NCBI GenBank assembly: GCA_024691325.1
Contig: JAILNR010000044.1
Span: forward strand, 1 to 42,614
Direction: 5' to 3'
Source: Saccharofermentans sp.
Lineage (GTDB): Bacteria > Bacillota > Clostridia > Saccharofermentanales > Saccharofermentanaceae
DNA length: 42,614 bases
Shown here one piece after another: positions 1-8,683 of the stretch. Positions within the stretch are counted from its first letter, which is position 1. Each line of letters opens with the position of its first letter. A program made the position numbers and the translations under genes. The notes under the pieces are model-generated. The model saw only the letters and a list, made by a program, of their open reading frames with translations, was not told the DNA's origin and searched no databases.

Positions 1-1
1 C

Positions 2-247
2 GAGAACGGTGGTGAGCATCACTATACGACGAGTGTTGCGGAGCGCGATATGCTGGTTTCACTAGGTTGGAATGATGAAGGAATAGGTTGGTATTCGGAT
101 GATGCACAGACCGTTCCTCTTTACAGACAGTACAACCCGAATTCATTTGCTAACAACCACAATTACACAACTTCTCTTGGAGAGAATGACTGGCTCGTAT
201 CACTCGGCTGGAAGTCTGAAGGTGTTGCCTGGTATGGCGTAGCTTAA
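2..247 (+). CDS. DUF5648-repeat surface protein, C-terminal end (partial)
   Basis: This is the last 81 codons of a gene that begins before the window; the frame is open from base 2. It holds the end of one DUF5648 unit (GGEHHYTTS, then LGWNDEGIGWYSDD) and a complete last unit beginning YRQYNPNSFANNHNY and ending in WYGVA. The same two-unit ending closes the proteins at 402-1853, 1918-4038 and 14308-15690, so this is a fourth member of a local family. DUF5648 units occur in extracellular proteins of Bacillota and their molecular function is not established. The N-terminal domains cannot be seen. A strong terminator follows 24 bases after the stop, so this gene ends its transcription unit. Confidence 0.85.
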   Translation, partial: ENGGEHHYTTSVAERDMLVSLGWNDEGIGWYSDDAQTVPLYRQYNPNSFANNHNYTTSLGENDWLVSLGWKSEGVAWYGVA

Positions 248-270
248 TAATTGATTGAGATAATCTCATA

Positions 271-303
271 TAAAGAGGCAGACCCCCCGGTCTGCCTCTT
301 TTA
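271..303 (+). terminator. Rho-independent terminator
   Basis: A 13-bp perfect stem (272-284 with 289-301, core GAGGCAGACC) closes a CCCC loop and runs into TTTT. It ends transcription of the DUF5648 gene ending at 247. The stem has A-rich and T-rich flanks and could also work on the minus strand, but no minus-strand gene reads into it. Confidence 0.92.
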
Positions 304-401
304 TTGCCACATTTTTTACGCATTTTTACTTCAATTCTCACACAATACGGTTTCTTAAGTATGACATCATTATCATCGGATTATAAAAAAGGAGACAAAA
401 A

Positions 402-1853
402 ATGAAAAGAGCAAGGATTACAGCGGTAGTACTATCGATGCTGGTTTTGTTTTCGATAGTTGCTGCCATCAAGACGAACAAGGTATTTGCTGATGAGGTA
501 GAGGAGACCACGGCTGTAGAGACGACAGAAGAGGTTTCTGAAGAAACTACGGGTGAGTCAAATGAAGAATCTTTGGCAGAGGTTACTGAAGAGACTGATT
601 TGACGGTGGAAGAAACTGTTGAAGAAGTAGTGACAGATGAAGCTTGCGACGATGCAGCACCCTGCGAGGGAATTGCTATCGATGCTTCTAATTTCCCGGA
701 TGAAACATTCAGAGCATATGTTAATACAGAATTTGATACAGATAACGATGGTTATCTTAGTGATGCTGAGATAGCGTCTGTTAAGGGAATAAATGTATCG
801 GATATGTACATCAATAATCTATCCGGTATTGAGTACTTTACTTCAATGGAACAACTTGATTGCCACCACATCGGTATAAGGAAACTTGATGTAAGTGGAT
901 GTACATCACTCCGTGTTTTGAGTTGTTTTAAGAATCAACTGACAAGACTTAATGTGAGCGGCTGTACTATGTTGGAATATTTGCTTTGTGATGATAATTA
1001 TATTTCTTCTTTAGATCTTAGTACAAACACTTCATTAGTAGCAGTTAGATGTTCCAGAAATATGTTGACAAGCTTGGACGTGAGTCACAATCAGATGCTG
1101 GAATATATTGCCTGTATGTACAATCCAATATCAAGTCTTGACTTGAGTAATAATCCTCTGATGTGTGAATTGGGATGCAGTGGCACCCTGTTAACAACCT
1201 TGGATATCAGTCATAACGAATATCTTTGTATAGCTTATAAATTAGGTGAGCAAGAGCCTAATGGCCCTAACTGTGATTCTGAGATTTTTCGAGTCTTCAA
1301 AGATGAATCTAATGTTTATGACATTTACGTAGATGATTCAGTGAATGTTGTAACGGAAGCGGCTGCAGTTACTCCGGCAGAAACAGTTACTCCGGCAGAA
1401 ACAGTTACTCCGGTAGATACAGTAGATACAGAAGATAAGGTGGAAACAGTAGATATGTTCCGTCTTTACAATCCTAACAGCGGTGAGCACTTCTTCACAT
1501 CCAGTGCCGGTGAGCGTGATCTTCTTGTAAGTGCAGGCTGGACTAACGAGGGAATCGGCTGGAAGGCTCCTGTAACATCTAATACACCTGTATACAGACT
1601 TTATAACCCCAATGGCGGTGAGCATCACTACACAACAAGTGTAGCTGAGAAGAATAACCTTGTAGCAATGGGTTGGAATGATGAGGGAATCGGCTGGTAT
1701 TCAGACGACAACCACGGAGTAGCTGTATATAGACAGTACAATCCGAATTCTTTCTCTAACAACCACAACTACTCCACATCTGCTTCAGAGGACGCTTGGC
1801 TCGTATCTCTCGGCTGGAAGTCTGAAGGAGTTGCCTGGTACGGCGTAGCTTAA
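402..1853 (+). CDS. Secreted leucine-rich-repeat protein with C-terminal DUF5648 units
   Basis: The protein has 483 residues. The start is fixed by GGAG at 391-394, 7 bases before ATG. A signal peptide (about residues 1-30, KR then a hydrophobic run) leads into a Glu/Thr-rich stretch (about 31-85). There follows a conserved entry segment (NFPDETFRAYV) with an EF-hand-like loop DTDNDGYLSDAE at about 112-123. Irregular leucine-rich repeats of the LxxLDVSxNxxLExLxC type cover about 135-290. A Thr/Pro hexapeptide linker precedes three DUF5648 units (about 350-483) ending in WYGVA. This LRR class is common in clostridial surface proteins and is thought to mediate adhesion; the ligand is unknown. 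There is no LPXTG motif or C-terminal membrane segment, so anchoring probably relies on the DUF5648 module (inference). It is a single gene between two terminators. Confidence 0.85.
   Translation: MKRARITAVVLSMLVLFSIVAAIKTNKVFADEVEETTAVETTEEVSEETTGESNEESLAEVTEETDLTVEETVEEVVTDEACDDAAPCEGIAIDASNFPDETFRAYVNTEFDTDNDGYLSDAEIASVKGINVSDMYINNLSGIEYFTSMEQLDCHHIGIRKLDVSGCTSLRVLSCFKNQLTRLNVSGCTMLEYLLCDDNYISSLDLSTNTSLVAVRCSRNMLTSLDVSHNQMLEYIACMYNPISSLDLSNNPLMCELGCSGTLLTTLDISHNEYLCIAYKLGEQEPNGPNCDSEIFRVFKDESNVYDIYVDDSVNVVTEAAAVTPAETVTPAETVTPVDTVDTEDKVETVDMFRLYNPNSGEHFFTSSAGERDLLVSAGWTNEGIGWKAPVTSNTPVYRLYNPNGGEHHYTTSVAEKNNLVAMGWNDEGIGWYSDDNHGVAVYRQYNPNSFSNNHNYSTSASEDAWLVSLGWKSEGVAWYGVA
1365..1418 (+). repeat. 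18-bp tandem repeat encoding a TPAETV linker
   Basis: Three head-to-tail copies of an 18-base unit (ACAGTTACTCCGGCAGAA and close variants) begin at 1365, 1383 and 1401. They encode a Thr-Pro-Ala-Glu-Thr-Val hexapeptide linker between the LRR region and the DUF5648 units. The array keeps the reading frame, so copy-number changes would only alter spacer length. Confidence 0.85.
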
Positions 1854-1885
1854 TAGAAAACGACTGAATAGATTCAATTAAATAA

Positions 1886-1919
1886 AACCCTGAAGTTATC
1901 TGACTTCAGGTTTTTTTTT
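1886..1919. terminator. Bidirectional terminator between convergent surface-protein genes
   Basis: The stem CCTGAAGT (1889-1896) pairs with ACTTCAGG (1903-1910) around a 6-base loop and is followed by nine T on the plus strand. Read on the minus strand, the same hairpin is followed by GTTTTATTT. It lies between the convergent stop codons at 1853 and 1918, so it probably serves both genes. Confidence 0.85.
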
Positions 1920-4038
1920 ATACACCGTACCAACCGATTCCTTCTGCCCGCCAACCCAATGACACAAGCCAGTTATTCTCGGCAATGGATGTTGTGTAAT
2001 TGTGGTTATTAGCAAATGCATTAGGATTGTACTGCCTGTAAAGAGGAGTTATTTGATAATCACTTGAGTACCATCCTATGCCTTCATAATTCCACCCGAG
2101 TGATGTCAGCATATCACGCTCTGCGGCACTGGTTGTATAGTGATGTTCGCCGCCGTTCTCATTGTAGAGCCTGTATACCGGCGTATTTGAATAAGCAGGT
2201 GCGATCCAGCCTATACCTTCATCATGCCATCCCAGAGAAACTAACAAATCGCGTTCACCGGCATTAGCCGTGTAGAAGTGCTCTCCGCTGTTCGGATTAT
2301 ATACTCTGTACATATTAACAAGTGATCCTGCGAGAGAGTCGGTACCGGTTCCCGCACCGGGTTCGCCATTGGCGTTAACTCTTGAAGAGTATGATGCAGC
2401 CTCATCAAGGTCGAAAATCTTATTGGCACCTGCCTGTACATCGCTTATCGTCATTCTTCCATGAGGGTAACAGTAATTGTTGCTGGTGCTCAATACATCG
2501 AATTGGACTGCCCATGTAAATGCGCCCCAGCCGTAGTAATCGATATCAAGGAAGTCGTTAAACCAGTCAGTTCTTCCGTAGTCAAGGGAAGTACCTTTTC
2601 CCATAATGAGAGCAAATCTATGCGCCATTAATGCGAAGTCTTCTCTGCAGATGAGTTCATCGGGCTGGAATGTATCAGAACATGCAATGGGAGAGCCGAA
2701 GCAAATATTGTTTATCTCGCCCCAACGAATCGCGTTCACATATGGAGAACCTGAGACGTCTGTAAACCTTGAAGAGCCGCTTACAGCAGGACTTCCTGCC
2801 AATTCGTAAAACTGCTGGATAGCCTGTCCTCTTGTTGCAAACTGTTGGTCGGTTCCTGCATAAGCATCATTGGCATCAATATAGGAATCGGGAACAACAG
2901 CAGCGGTTCCTCCGGATGTGATAAGTTGGCACTCGTCATCATAAATTAACGAGTGAGTAAGATCTTCGAAGTACTCGTCGCTTCCGCCGTATTCAAGAGT
3001 GTAAGAATGAATGGGTTTTCCAAGATGTGATTCATCTGCAACGGCACCTCTTGCACGACAGGCGAGCAGATGAGGGTTATTGCTGATGTCAAGTGAAGTA
3101 ATATGAAGTCCAAAGGCCTGAAGGTAATAAAGCTGAGGATTGTGTGATACATCCAGAGACGGAAGGTTGTAATCACAATCTACTCGAAGGTCAGCAAGCC
3201 TCGGGTTGTTAGATACATTCAGGTAAGTAAGGGTCGGATTATAACCGCAGATCAAAAGCTGAAGTTCAGGGTTACCACTCATATCAAGACTGGTGGCGCC
3301 GGTGTTGGCACAATTGTAGAATTCAAGTTCTGACAGATGACCTATATACACATCTCCAAGATTCGGGTTATCCCAGACATCGAGTCTCTTAAGTCTCGGA
3401 CATGCTGACAAATCTAACGAGGTCAGATGGTTCGTGAATACAGTAAGATCACAGAGTATCGGATTATTGGATACATCGAGTGAAGTAAGACCGCATTCGC
3501 TGCAGAAAAGATTCTCAAGCTTACTGTTGCCGCTTAAATCAAGCGAACCGAGATTAGGGTTTTTGTTGCACTCAAGGAATGCAAGATTAGGATTGTTTCT
3601 TAAATTGAGTGAACGAAGATCGTTCTCAAAGCAATAAACCCATTCAAGTTCATTAAGACCTGTGAAGTCCAATGATGTCAAATCATTCTCCGAGCACCAG
3701 ACTCCGACAAGGTGTGTGTTCTGTGAAAGATCCAGGCTTGTGAGGTTGTTCCTCAGGCACCAAAGTCCTATTAGATTGGGGAAGTATTCTATTCCCTGCA
3801 AAGTTGTGATTCCCAGGCTCTCACAGTGAATATTGGAAACAATATTACGTTCAGCATCAGATAAGACACCGTTGTGATCTGTATCAAAACTTGTTACTAC
3901 GTATCTGAATCCCGGATCAGGGAAATTGCCGGCATTAATTGCTACACCTGAATCAGCATTGACTGTGATTCCTCCAAGATACGATAATAACAGTGCCGTG
4001 GTCAAACTGCCCGCGAGCAAGCGTGATAAATACTTCAT
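1918..4038 (-). CDS. Secreted LRR, SLH-like and DUF5648 surface protein
   Basis: The protein has 706 residues from the ATG at 4036-4038, chosen because AGGGGG lies 6 bases upstream and the signal peptide (MKYLSRLLAG, then a hydrophobic core) starts there. An ATG 24 codons upstream is in frame but lacks both. Domains in order: signal peptide (1-28), entry segment with EF-hand-like loop FDTDHNGVLSDAE (51-63), about a dozen LRRs of the LTSLDLSxNPxL type (75-365), three SLH-like segments (about 399-570; clearest is RFTDVSGSPYVNAIRWGE with a later REDFALMAHR), and three DUF5648 units (about 575-706) ending in WYGV. SLH domains normally bind pyruvylated secondary cell-wall polymers, so this protein may have two wall-binding modules. 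A good extended -10 lies about 60 bases upstream. Confidence 0.85.
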   Translation of the reverse strand: MKYLSRLLAGSLTTALLLSYLGGITVNADSGVAINAGNFPDPGFRYVVTSFDTDHNGVLSDAERNIVSNIHCESLGITTLQGIEYFPNLIGLWCLRNNLTSLDLSQNTHLVGVWCSENDLTSLDFTGLNELEWVYCFENDLRSLNLRNNPNLAFLECNKNPNLGSLDLSGNSKLENLFCSECGLTSLDVSNNPILCDLTVFTNHLTSLDLSACPRLKRLDVWDNPNLGDVYIGHLSELEFYNCANTGATSLDMSGNPELQLLICGYNPTLTYLNVSNNPRLADLRVDCDYNLPSLDVSHNPQLYYLQAFGLHITSLDISNNPHLLACRARGAVADESHLGKPIHSYTLEYGGSDEYFEDLTHSLIYDDECQLITSGGTAAVVPDSYIDANDAYAGTDQQFATRGQAIQQFYELAGSPAVSGSSRFTDVSGSPYVNAIRWGEINNICFGSPIACSDTFQPDELICREDFALMAHRFALIMGKGTSLDYGRTDWFNDFLDIDYYGWGAFTWAVQFDVLSTSNNYCYPHGRMTISDVQAGANKIFDLDEAASYSSRVNANGEPGAGTGTDSLAGSLVNMYRVYNPNSGEHFYTANAGERDLLVSLGWHDEGIGWIAPAYSNTPVYRLYNENGGEHHYTTSAAERDMLTSLGWNYEGIGWYSSDYQITPLYRQYNPNAFANNHNYTTSIAENNWLVSLGWRAEGIGWYGV

Positions 4039-4100
4039 TTTTAACCCCCTCTTGATAAACAAGAAAAATAACCCTCGTTTTGCCTGAACAAAACATGCAT

Positions 4101-4109
4101 ATTGTAGCA
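4101..4109 (-). promoter_or_regulatory. Extended -10 promoter for the LRR/SLH protein
   Basis: On the minus strand the bases read TGCTACAAT, an extended -10 (TGn plus a five-of-six hexamer). It lies about 62 bases before the start at 4038. I see no clear -35, which is typical of extended -10 promoters. Confidence 0.5.
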
Positions 4110-4136
4110 CCCATTTATATAGTATAGGTATGTTTT

Positions 4137-4145
4137 TGATATAAT
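4137..4145 (+). promoter_or_regulatory. Extended -10 promoter overlapping the first ATG of the glycan locus
   Basis: TGATATAAT is a perfect extended -10. Its last two bases are the first two bases of the ATG at 4144, so that codon cannot be the start if this promoter is used. Transcription would begin near 4152, about four bases before the ATG at 4156. This is the left-hand promoter of the polysaccharide locus. Confidence 0.6.
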
Positions 4146-4155
4146 GAGTAAAGGT

Positions 4156-4971
4156 ATGTTATCTGACAAACTATACATTCTGACTATTGTGTATAACACG
4201 AAGATTGAAGACATCAAGTCTCTTGATGTCTTCTTGTCATTCAGGGAAAACCATCCCGGTACAGTTATCGTGGTCGCTGACAACTCTGTTGATGACAAAA
4301 TCCTTGAGAGCAACTCCCGCTGCAGCCTTCCTATAACCTACATACCCTGCGGCGGCAATATAGGAATCAGTAAAGCGTACAACAAAGCGCTTAGAACCAT
4401 AGAAGATGAATCGTTCAGAGTCATGCTCTCGGACGATGACACGCTGTTCTCGGAAGAATACATGGAGAATATGTATGCGGCATATTGTGAAGAAGCAAAT
4501 AAGGACCGGCTCATCTGCGGCCTTATCGATACTGACAACGGCTGGATGTCGCCAAGGTCAATAAGAACAACCAATGCAGCTTTCCCGTTCCTGTTAAGAA
4601 AGCCTGTTCCGGGTGTGTATAAAGACAGGAATCCGGTCAACAGCGGGCTATGCATTCCGGGATTCCTCATCCGTAAGATAGGCGGCTATGATGAGCGGCT
4701 CTTCCTCGATTACGTCGATTATCTGTTCATGGATAAGATCAGGAAAGCGGGCTTCGGTGAAGTGGTTCTGGTTCCCGGCAGGATACACCAGGAATTCTCC
4801 GGTTTCTCTGACGATATCGACAGCACACTTAAGCGCTGGGAGATATTCCGTAAGGATTTCTCGAGTTACTGTGATATAACTAATAAATCAGCTTTATATA
4901 AGAACTATCTTCTTGCCAGAAGATCGCTGAACATCAATGTTCAGAAGCTTATTAAGAGGAGAAAGACTTGA
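4156..4971 (+). CDS. Family 2 glycosyltransferase, rhamnosyltransferase-like
   Basis: The protein has 271 residues from ATG 4156; an ATG at 4144 is in frame but overlaps the promoter. It is a cytoplasmic GT-A enzyme expected to move a sugar from a nucleotide donor to a lipid-linked glycan. It begins with the nucleotide-binding strand LYILTIVYNT. It then has GGNIGISKAYNKAL, typical of RfbF/WbbL-type rhamnosyltransferases, and the metal-binding acidic motif MLSDDDT. The acceptor half has CIPGFLIRKIGGYDERLFLDYVD. There is no membrane segment. The length fits small RfbF-like enzymes (about 270-300). Its stop overlaps the TTG start of the next GT2, so the two are translated as a coupled pair. The donor sugar cannot be read from the sequence; rhamnose is a family-based guess. 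Confidence 0.85.
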   Translation: MLSDKLYILTIVYNTKIEDIKSLDVFLSFRENHPGTVIVVADNSVDDKILESNSRCSLPITYIPCGGNIGISKAYNKALRTIEDESFRVMLSDDDTLFSEEYMENMYAAYCEEANKDRLICGLIDTDNGWMSPRSIRTTNAAFPFLLRKPVPGVYKDRNPVNSGLCIPGFLIRKIGGYDERLFLDYVDYLFMDKIRKAGFGEVVLVPGRIHQEFSGFSDDIDSTLKRWEIFRKDFSSYCDITNKSALYKNYLLARRSLNINVQKLIKRRKT

Positions 4972-6425
4972 TAGAGGATCTGTACGTTAAATTCGACAGG
5001 GTGATGACACACCTTTATACCTTCATTAAGTGCAAGATGAACGGTACTGTGTTCGGATTGGAAAGAACACAGGAGGAGCTCGATCGTGAATGCGGGTATG
5101 TTTTCTCGCGTAATCCCAAGATCAGTATCATCACACCTCTTTTTAATACTCCCGGGAAGTATCTAAGACAGATGATAGAATCGGTCATCGCACAGACCTA
5201 CGGCAACTGGGAGCTTTGCATCGTTGATTTCTCGGACGATCCCGACTCGCCGGTCGGGAGTATTGCTTCCGACTACGCGGCACAAGACCCGAGGATCATC
5301 TTCAAGCGCGATGATGAGAACCGTGGAATCTCTGAGAATACAAACACCTGCATATCCATGGCGACAGGTGAGTACATCGGTATATTGGATCACGACGATG
5401 TTCTTCATCCTTCCGCTTTGTTTGAAGTGATGAAGGCGATAGAGGAGCAGGCTGACTTCATCTACACGGATGAGATCAAGTTCGAGGAGAATATCCTGTA
5501 TCCGTTTGCTCCCGCGTTCAAGCCCGACTTCGGACGCGAGGAACTTCGTGTCCGCAACTACATCTGTCACTTTAATGTCTATAAGCGTTCCCTGCTTGAC
5601 AAGGCGGGACTCTATAACCCTGAGTATGACGGCTCCCAGGATCACGACATCGTCTTAAGGCTTACCGAGAAGGCCCAGAAGATAGTTCATATCCCGAAGA
5701 TCCTTTACTACTGGAGAGTACACAGCACTTCTGTTGCAGGTAACATCGGTGCCAAGCCGTATGCGACCGACGCCGGTATCAGAGCTGTCATGGCAGCTTA
5801 CGCGAGGGACGGGTACGGCTTCATACCTTTTTCGCTTGAGCGAAATATCCCTGACTACAGGCTTCCTGCTGTTGACCCCTCACGGGCTTCAGTGCGTGTG
5901 GTGAAGCTCAATGAGGGTGACAGGAATATCGACGCGATACTTAAGGCCACTACCGAGGAGTATCTGTTCCTCGTTGACAGGGACCTTGATGTCGTGACGG
6001 AAAATTGTCTTGGCGAGATGCTCGTGTACGCCATGCAGCGTGGAGTAGGCGCAGTTGACGCCATGCTTACGGATCTTAACGGCAGGATTTTCTCGGCTGG
6101 TCTTTACACGCGCGGCAGTGACGGTTCTATCGGTGTAAGGGGAATGGGAAAAAGAGCAGACTATCCCGGCTTCGAGAGCGACTTTACACACATAAGAAAT
6201 GTCAGTGCCTCAAGCGGTATCTGCACGATGATATCGAGGTCCGACTTCGGCCACCCCGGTTCCCGCATGGTCTGGACGCCTCATGTTGTTGCCTCAGGTG
6301 ACCCCGACAGGATAATTAAGGCTCTTAGAGGGCGTATACTGTATACTGATGGTGCCGGGGAACGTGATCCGTATTACAACCCCAATATTCTTAAGTACCA
6401 TCTGGAGAAAGATAACATCATATGA
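4968..6425 (+). CDS. Family 2 glycosyltransferase with degenerate second GT domain
   Basis: The protein has 485 residues. It starts at TTG 4968, whose last two bases begin the previous gene's TGA; AGGAG at 4957-4961 supports this rare start. A short helical N-terminus precedes a full GT2 domain (about residues 45-290): PKISIITPLFNTP, the metal-binding LDHDDVLHPS, YTDEIKF, the acceptor-side YDGSQDHDIVLRLTEKA, and HIPKILYYWRVHSTS. The rest (about 305-485) resembles only the later part of a second GT2 domain, with LFLVDRDLDVV where the neighbour at 10786 has LFLNDDTEV, and a shared ending with YYNPN. It probably acts in the cytoplasm, adding sugars to the glycan backbone. Its stop overlaps the next start by four bases (ATGA). 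Confidence 0.85.
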   Translation: MIEDLYVKFDRVMTHLYTFIKCKMNGTVFGLERTQEELDRECGYVFSRNPKISIITPLFNTPGKYLRQMIESVIAQTYGNWELCIVDFSDDPDSPVGSIASDYAAQDPRIIFKRDDENRGISENTNTCISMATGEYIGILDHDDVLHPSALFEVMKAIEEQADFIYTDEIKFEENILYPFAPAFKPDFGREELRVRNYICHFNVYKRSLLDKAGLYNPEYDGSQDHDIVLRLTEKAQKIVHIPKILYYWRVHSTSVAGNIGAKPYATDAGIRAVMAAYARDGYGFIPFSLERNIPDYRLPAVDPSRASVRVVKLNEGDRNIDAILKATTEEYLFLVDRDLDVVTENCLGEMLVYAMQRGVGAVDAMLTDLNGRIFSAGLYTRGSDGSIGVRGMGKRADYPGFESDFTHIRNVSASSGICTMISRSDFGHPGSRMVWTPHVVASGDPDRIIKALRGRILYTDGAGERDPYYNPNILKYHLEKDNII

Positions 6426-8635
6426 TAGCTAAGCGCATGAAGATGATCGCCGGAAGAATGATCAGGAAGGCTCACCCTGAGAAGATGAAGAGTCTTCTTA
6501 AGACAGCCGAGAGCATGATCCCCAATGTCGCTCCCGCCATGGTGGATGTATGTTTTATCAACGGCTGCGATTATTCGGTTCCTCATCCCATACGTTACCG
6601 CGTTACACATCAGAGGGAGCAGCTTGAGGCTAACGGCGTAAGCACTTCTGAGATCTTCTATACCGAAGTCAGGGAGGACGATGCCAGATGCGCGAACATG
6701 TTCATTGTATTCAGATGCCCTCATCTTGATAATGTCGAGAAATGTATCAGGAAGGCTCAGGAACTCGGCAAACCCGTGTTCTTTGATGTTGACGATCTCG
6801 TTATAGATACGGTCTATACAGACCAGCTTCCCTATGTGCAGGGACTCGATGAGGCGGGAAAGAATCTTTACGATGACGGCGTTAACAGGATGGGAAGAAC
6901 GCTGAAGCTGTGCGACGGTGCCATCACCACCACAAAGGCGCTTGCCGATGAACTTAAAAAATTCGTTCCCGAAGTCATCGTCAACCGCAACACTGCGTCG
7001 GACGAGATGTGGAAGCATTCTGTTGAGGCGCTGGAGCTTAAGGAGCGCAACTTCCATGAGAACGTGAAGATATCTTCGAAGCCCAAGGTAATCGTGCCCA
7101 GGCGTGAGGAAGGCGAGATAAGAATAGGTTATTTCAGCGGAAGTATCACGCACAATTCCGACTTCGAGATGATAATGAACCCGATGATATCGGTGATGAA
7201 GAACAATCCCGGTGTCATTCTCTATATCGCGGGACCGCTCGATGTCCCCGAGCCTCTTAAGGAATACAAAGACAGGATCAGAGCCGTTCCTTTCATGGAC
7301 TGGCGTGATCTGCCCAAGCTCATAAGCCTCGTTGACATCAATATCGCGCCTCTCGAGGACACCATCTTTAACCGCGCGAAGTCAGAGAACAAGTGGGTTG
7401 AGGCTTCGCTCGTAAAGACCGTTACCGTCGCAAGTAATGTCGGTGCTTTTGCCGAGATGATAGAGGACGGGAAGACCGGTTTCCTGTGTAAAGAGGATGA
7501 GTGGGAGGCTTGCCTCGACCGTCTGGTTAAGGACGGCGAAGAGCGCGCAGCCATTGCAAATACTGCGTTTAACAATGTTAAAGAGAATTGCACGACTATA
7601 AGTTCGGGTATGGCCATCGCCGACTTCGTGAGGAAGAAGACTAAGCACACGGCTGTGTTTGTTTTCCCCTCGACAGAGATAAGCGGCGGACTTATGGTGG
7701 CACAAAAACATGCTGCCGTTTTACGCCGCGCAGGCTATCAGGTAACGATACTTGCCCAGTCTCCGACTAAGCTGTGGCTCGAGTACGACGGAGTGCTCTT
7801 CCCGGTCATCAAGTGGCATCAGGAGGAAGTGCGCGCTTATTTCGAGAAGGCGGTCGCGACCATGTGGGTCACGGTAGAGTTCCTCGAGAACTACGGCAGG
7901 ATCGGGGATAAGTACTATCTTGTCCAGAATTACGAGACTGATTTCTACGAGCCCGGTATCTTCTTGAGACCGCAGGCAAACAGGACATATTCGCTTGCAG
8001 ATGACATCACTTACGTTACTATCTCGAAGTGGTGCCAGGGGTGGCTTAAGGACAAGTACCGCAAGGAGTCCCGCTATATCCCGAACGGCATGGTTACGGA
8101 CCTTTTCCCGAAGCGCAAGAGAGACTTCACAGGCAAAGTCAAAGTCCTGATCGAGGGTGACAGCGAGGTCGCCTACAAGGGCGTCGATGAGAGCTTTAAG
8201 ATCGCGAACGAGCTCGACCGCAACAGGTTTGAAGTCTGGTATCTGTCCTACAACGGAAAGGCAAAGTCCTGGTATAAAGTCGATAAGTTCCTGCACCGCG
8301 TCCCCTACGAGGAAGTCGGGAAGATCTATGAGCAGTGCGATATCTTGCTTAAGTCGAGTACACTCGAGAGCTTTTCCTACCCGCCGCTTGAGATGATGGC
8401 GACAGGAGGTTTCTCCGTGCTCCTTCGAAATGGAGGTAACGTCGAGTACCTCGAGGACGGCGTAAACTGCCTGTTCTACGAGCCGGGCGACATCAAAAGC
8501 GCGGTAAGCCTTATCAACAAGCTCGTTGATGACGCCGCTTTGCGCGCCACGCTCGAGAGCAACTTCGGCAAGACCGTAAGCGTCCGCGACTGGTCCGCAA
8601 TCGAGCCTGAAATCCTCAAAGCTTACAACGGCTGA
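6422..8635 (+). CDS. Tandem GT4-type glycosyltransferase fusion
   Basis: The 737 residues hold two glycosyltransferase halves of GT-B type. The first (about 35-400) has VFFDVDDLVIDT, the glycine-rich start of a donor domain (IRIGYFSGSITHNSD) and a GT4-like donor site near ENKWVEASLVKTVTVASN. The second (about 408-737) begins AVFVFPSTEISGGLMVAQKH, the typical acceptor-binding Gly-Gly loop. It continues through CDILLKSSTLESFSYPPLEMMATGG, where STLESFSYPPLEMMA is the classic GT4 E-x7-E nucleotide-sugar motif. Both halves are probably active, giving a bifunctional enzyme for alternating linkages; this is inference. It is coupled to the preceding gene by ATGA overlap. It is the last gene before a new promoter at 8668. 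Confidence 0.82.
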   Translation: MIAKRMKMIAGRMIRKAHPEKMKSLLKTAESMIPNVAPAMVDVCFINGCDYSVPHPIRYRVTHQREQLEANGVSTSEIFYTEVREDDARCANMFIVFRCPHLDNVEKCIRKAQELGKPVFFDVDDLVIDTVYTDQLPYVQGLDEAGKNLYDDGVNRMGRTLKLCDGAITTTKALADELKKFVPEVIVNRNTASDEMWKHSVEALELKERNFHENVKISSKPKVIVPRREEGEIRIGYFSGSITHNSDFEMIMNPMISVMKNNPGVILYIAGPLDVPEPLKEYKDRIRAVPFMDWRDLPKLISLVDINIAPLEDTIFNRAKSENKWVEASLVKTVTVASNVGAFAEMIEDGKTGFLCKEDEWEACLDRLVKDGEERAAIANTAFNNVKENCTTISSGMAIADFVRKKTKHTAVFVFPSTEISGGLMVAQKHAAVLRRAGYQVTILAQSPTKLWLEYDGVLFPVIKWHQEEVRAYFEKAVATMWVTVEFLENYGRIGDKYYLVQNYETDFYEPGIFLRPQANRTYSLADDITYVTISKWCQGWLKDKYRKESRYIPNGMVTDLFPKRKRDFTGKVKVLIEGDSEVAYKGVDESFKIANELDRNRFEVWYLSYNGKAKSWYKVDKFLHRVPYEEVGKIYEQCDILLKSSTLESFSYPPLEMMATGGFSVLLRNGGNVEYLEDGVNCLFYEPGDIKSAVSLINKLVDDAALRATLESNFGKTVSVRDWSAIEPEILKAYNG

Positions 8636-8667
8636 CAATAAGGTGCGGCGCTTTTATTATTATAATA

Positions 8668-8676
8668 TGGTAAAAT
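8668..8676 (+). promoter_or_regulatory. Extended -10 promoter seven bases before wzm
   Basis: TGGTAAAAT is an extended -10 ending at 8676, and the ATG of the exporter permease is at 8684. The predicted transcript start (about 8683) would leave almost no leader. A second possible -10, TATAAT at 8661-8666, would give only about 11 bases of leader. No Shine-Dalgarno sequence lies before the ATG in either case. Confidence 0.55.
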
Positions 8677-8683
8677 ACTCTTT

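Noticed and set aside
382..387. TATAAA as a -10 for the gene at 402
   Set aside because: Transcription from it would begin at or after the ribosome site at 391-394, leaving it outside the message.
4039..4110. Longer N-terminus for the LRR/SLH protein (start at 4110)
   Set aside because: The added residues precede a good signal peptide and ribosome site at 4038, and the predicted promoter overlaps the longer start.
4144..4155. ATG 4144 as start of the first glycosyltransferase
   Set aside because: It overlaps a perfect extended -10 (4137-4145), so it would not be in the transcript from that promoter.
6374..7153. Minus-strand ORF of 259 residues
   Set aside because: It is the antisense shadow of the start of the GT4 fusion and the end of the GT2 gene, both clearly coding.
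7721..8638. Minus-strand ORF of 305 residues
   Set aside because: It lies fully antisense to the tandem GT4 fusion, which has recognisable motifs throughout; it has no ribosome site or family resemblance.
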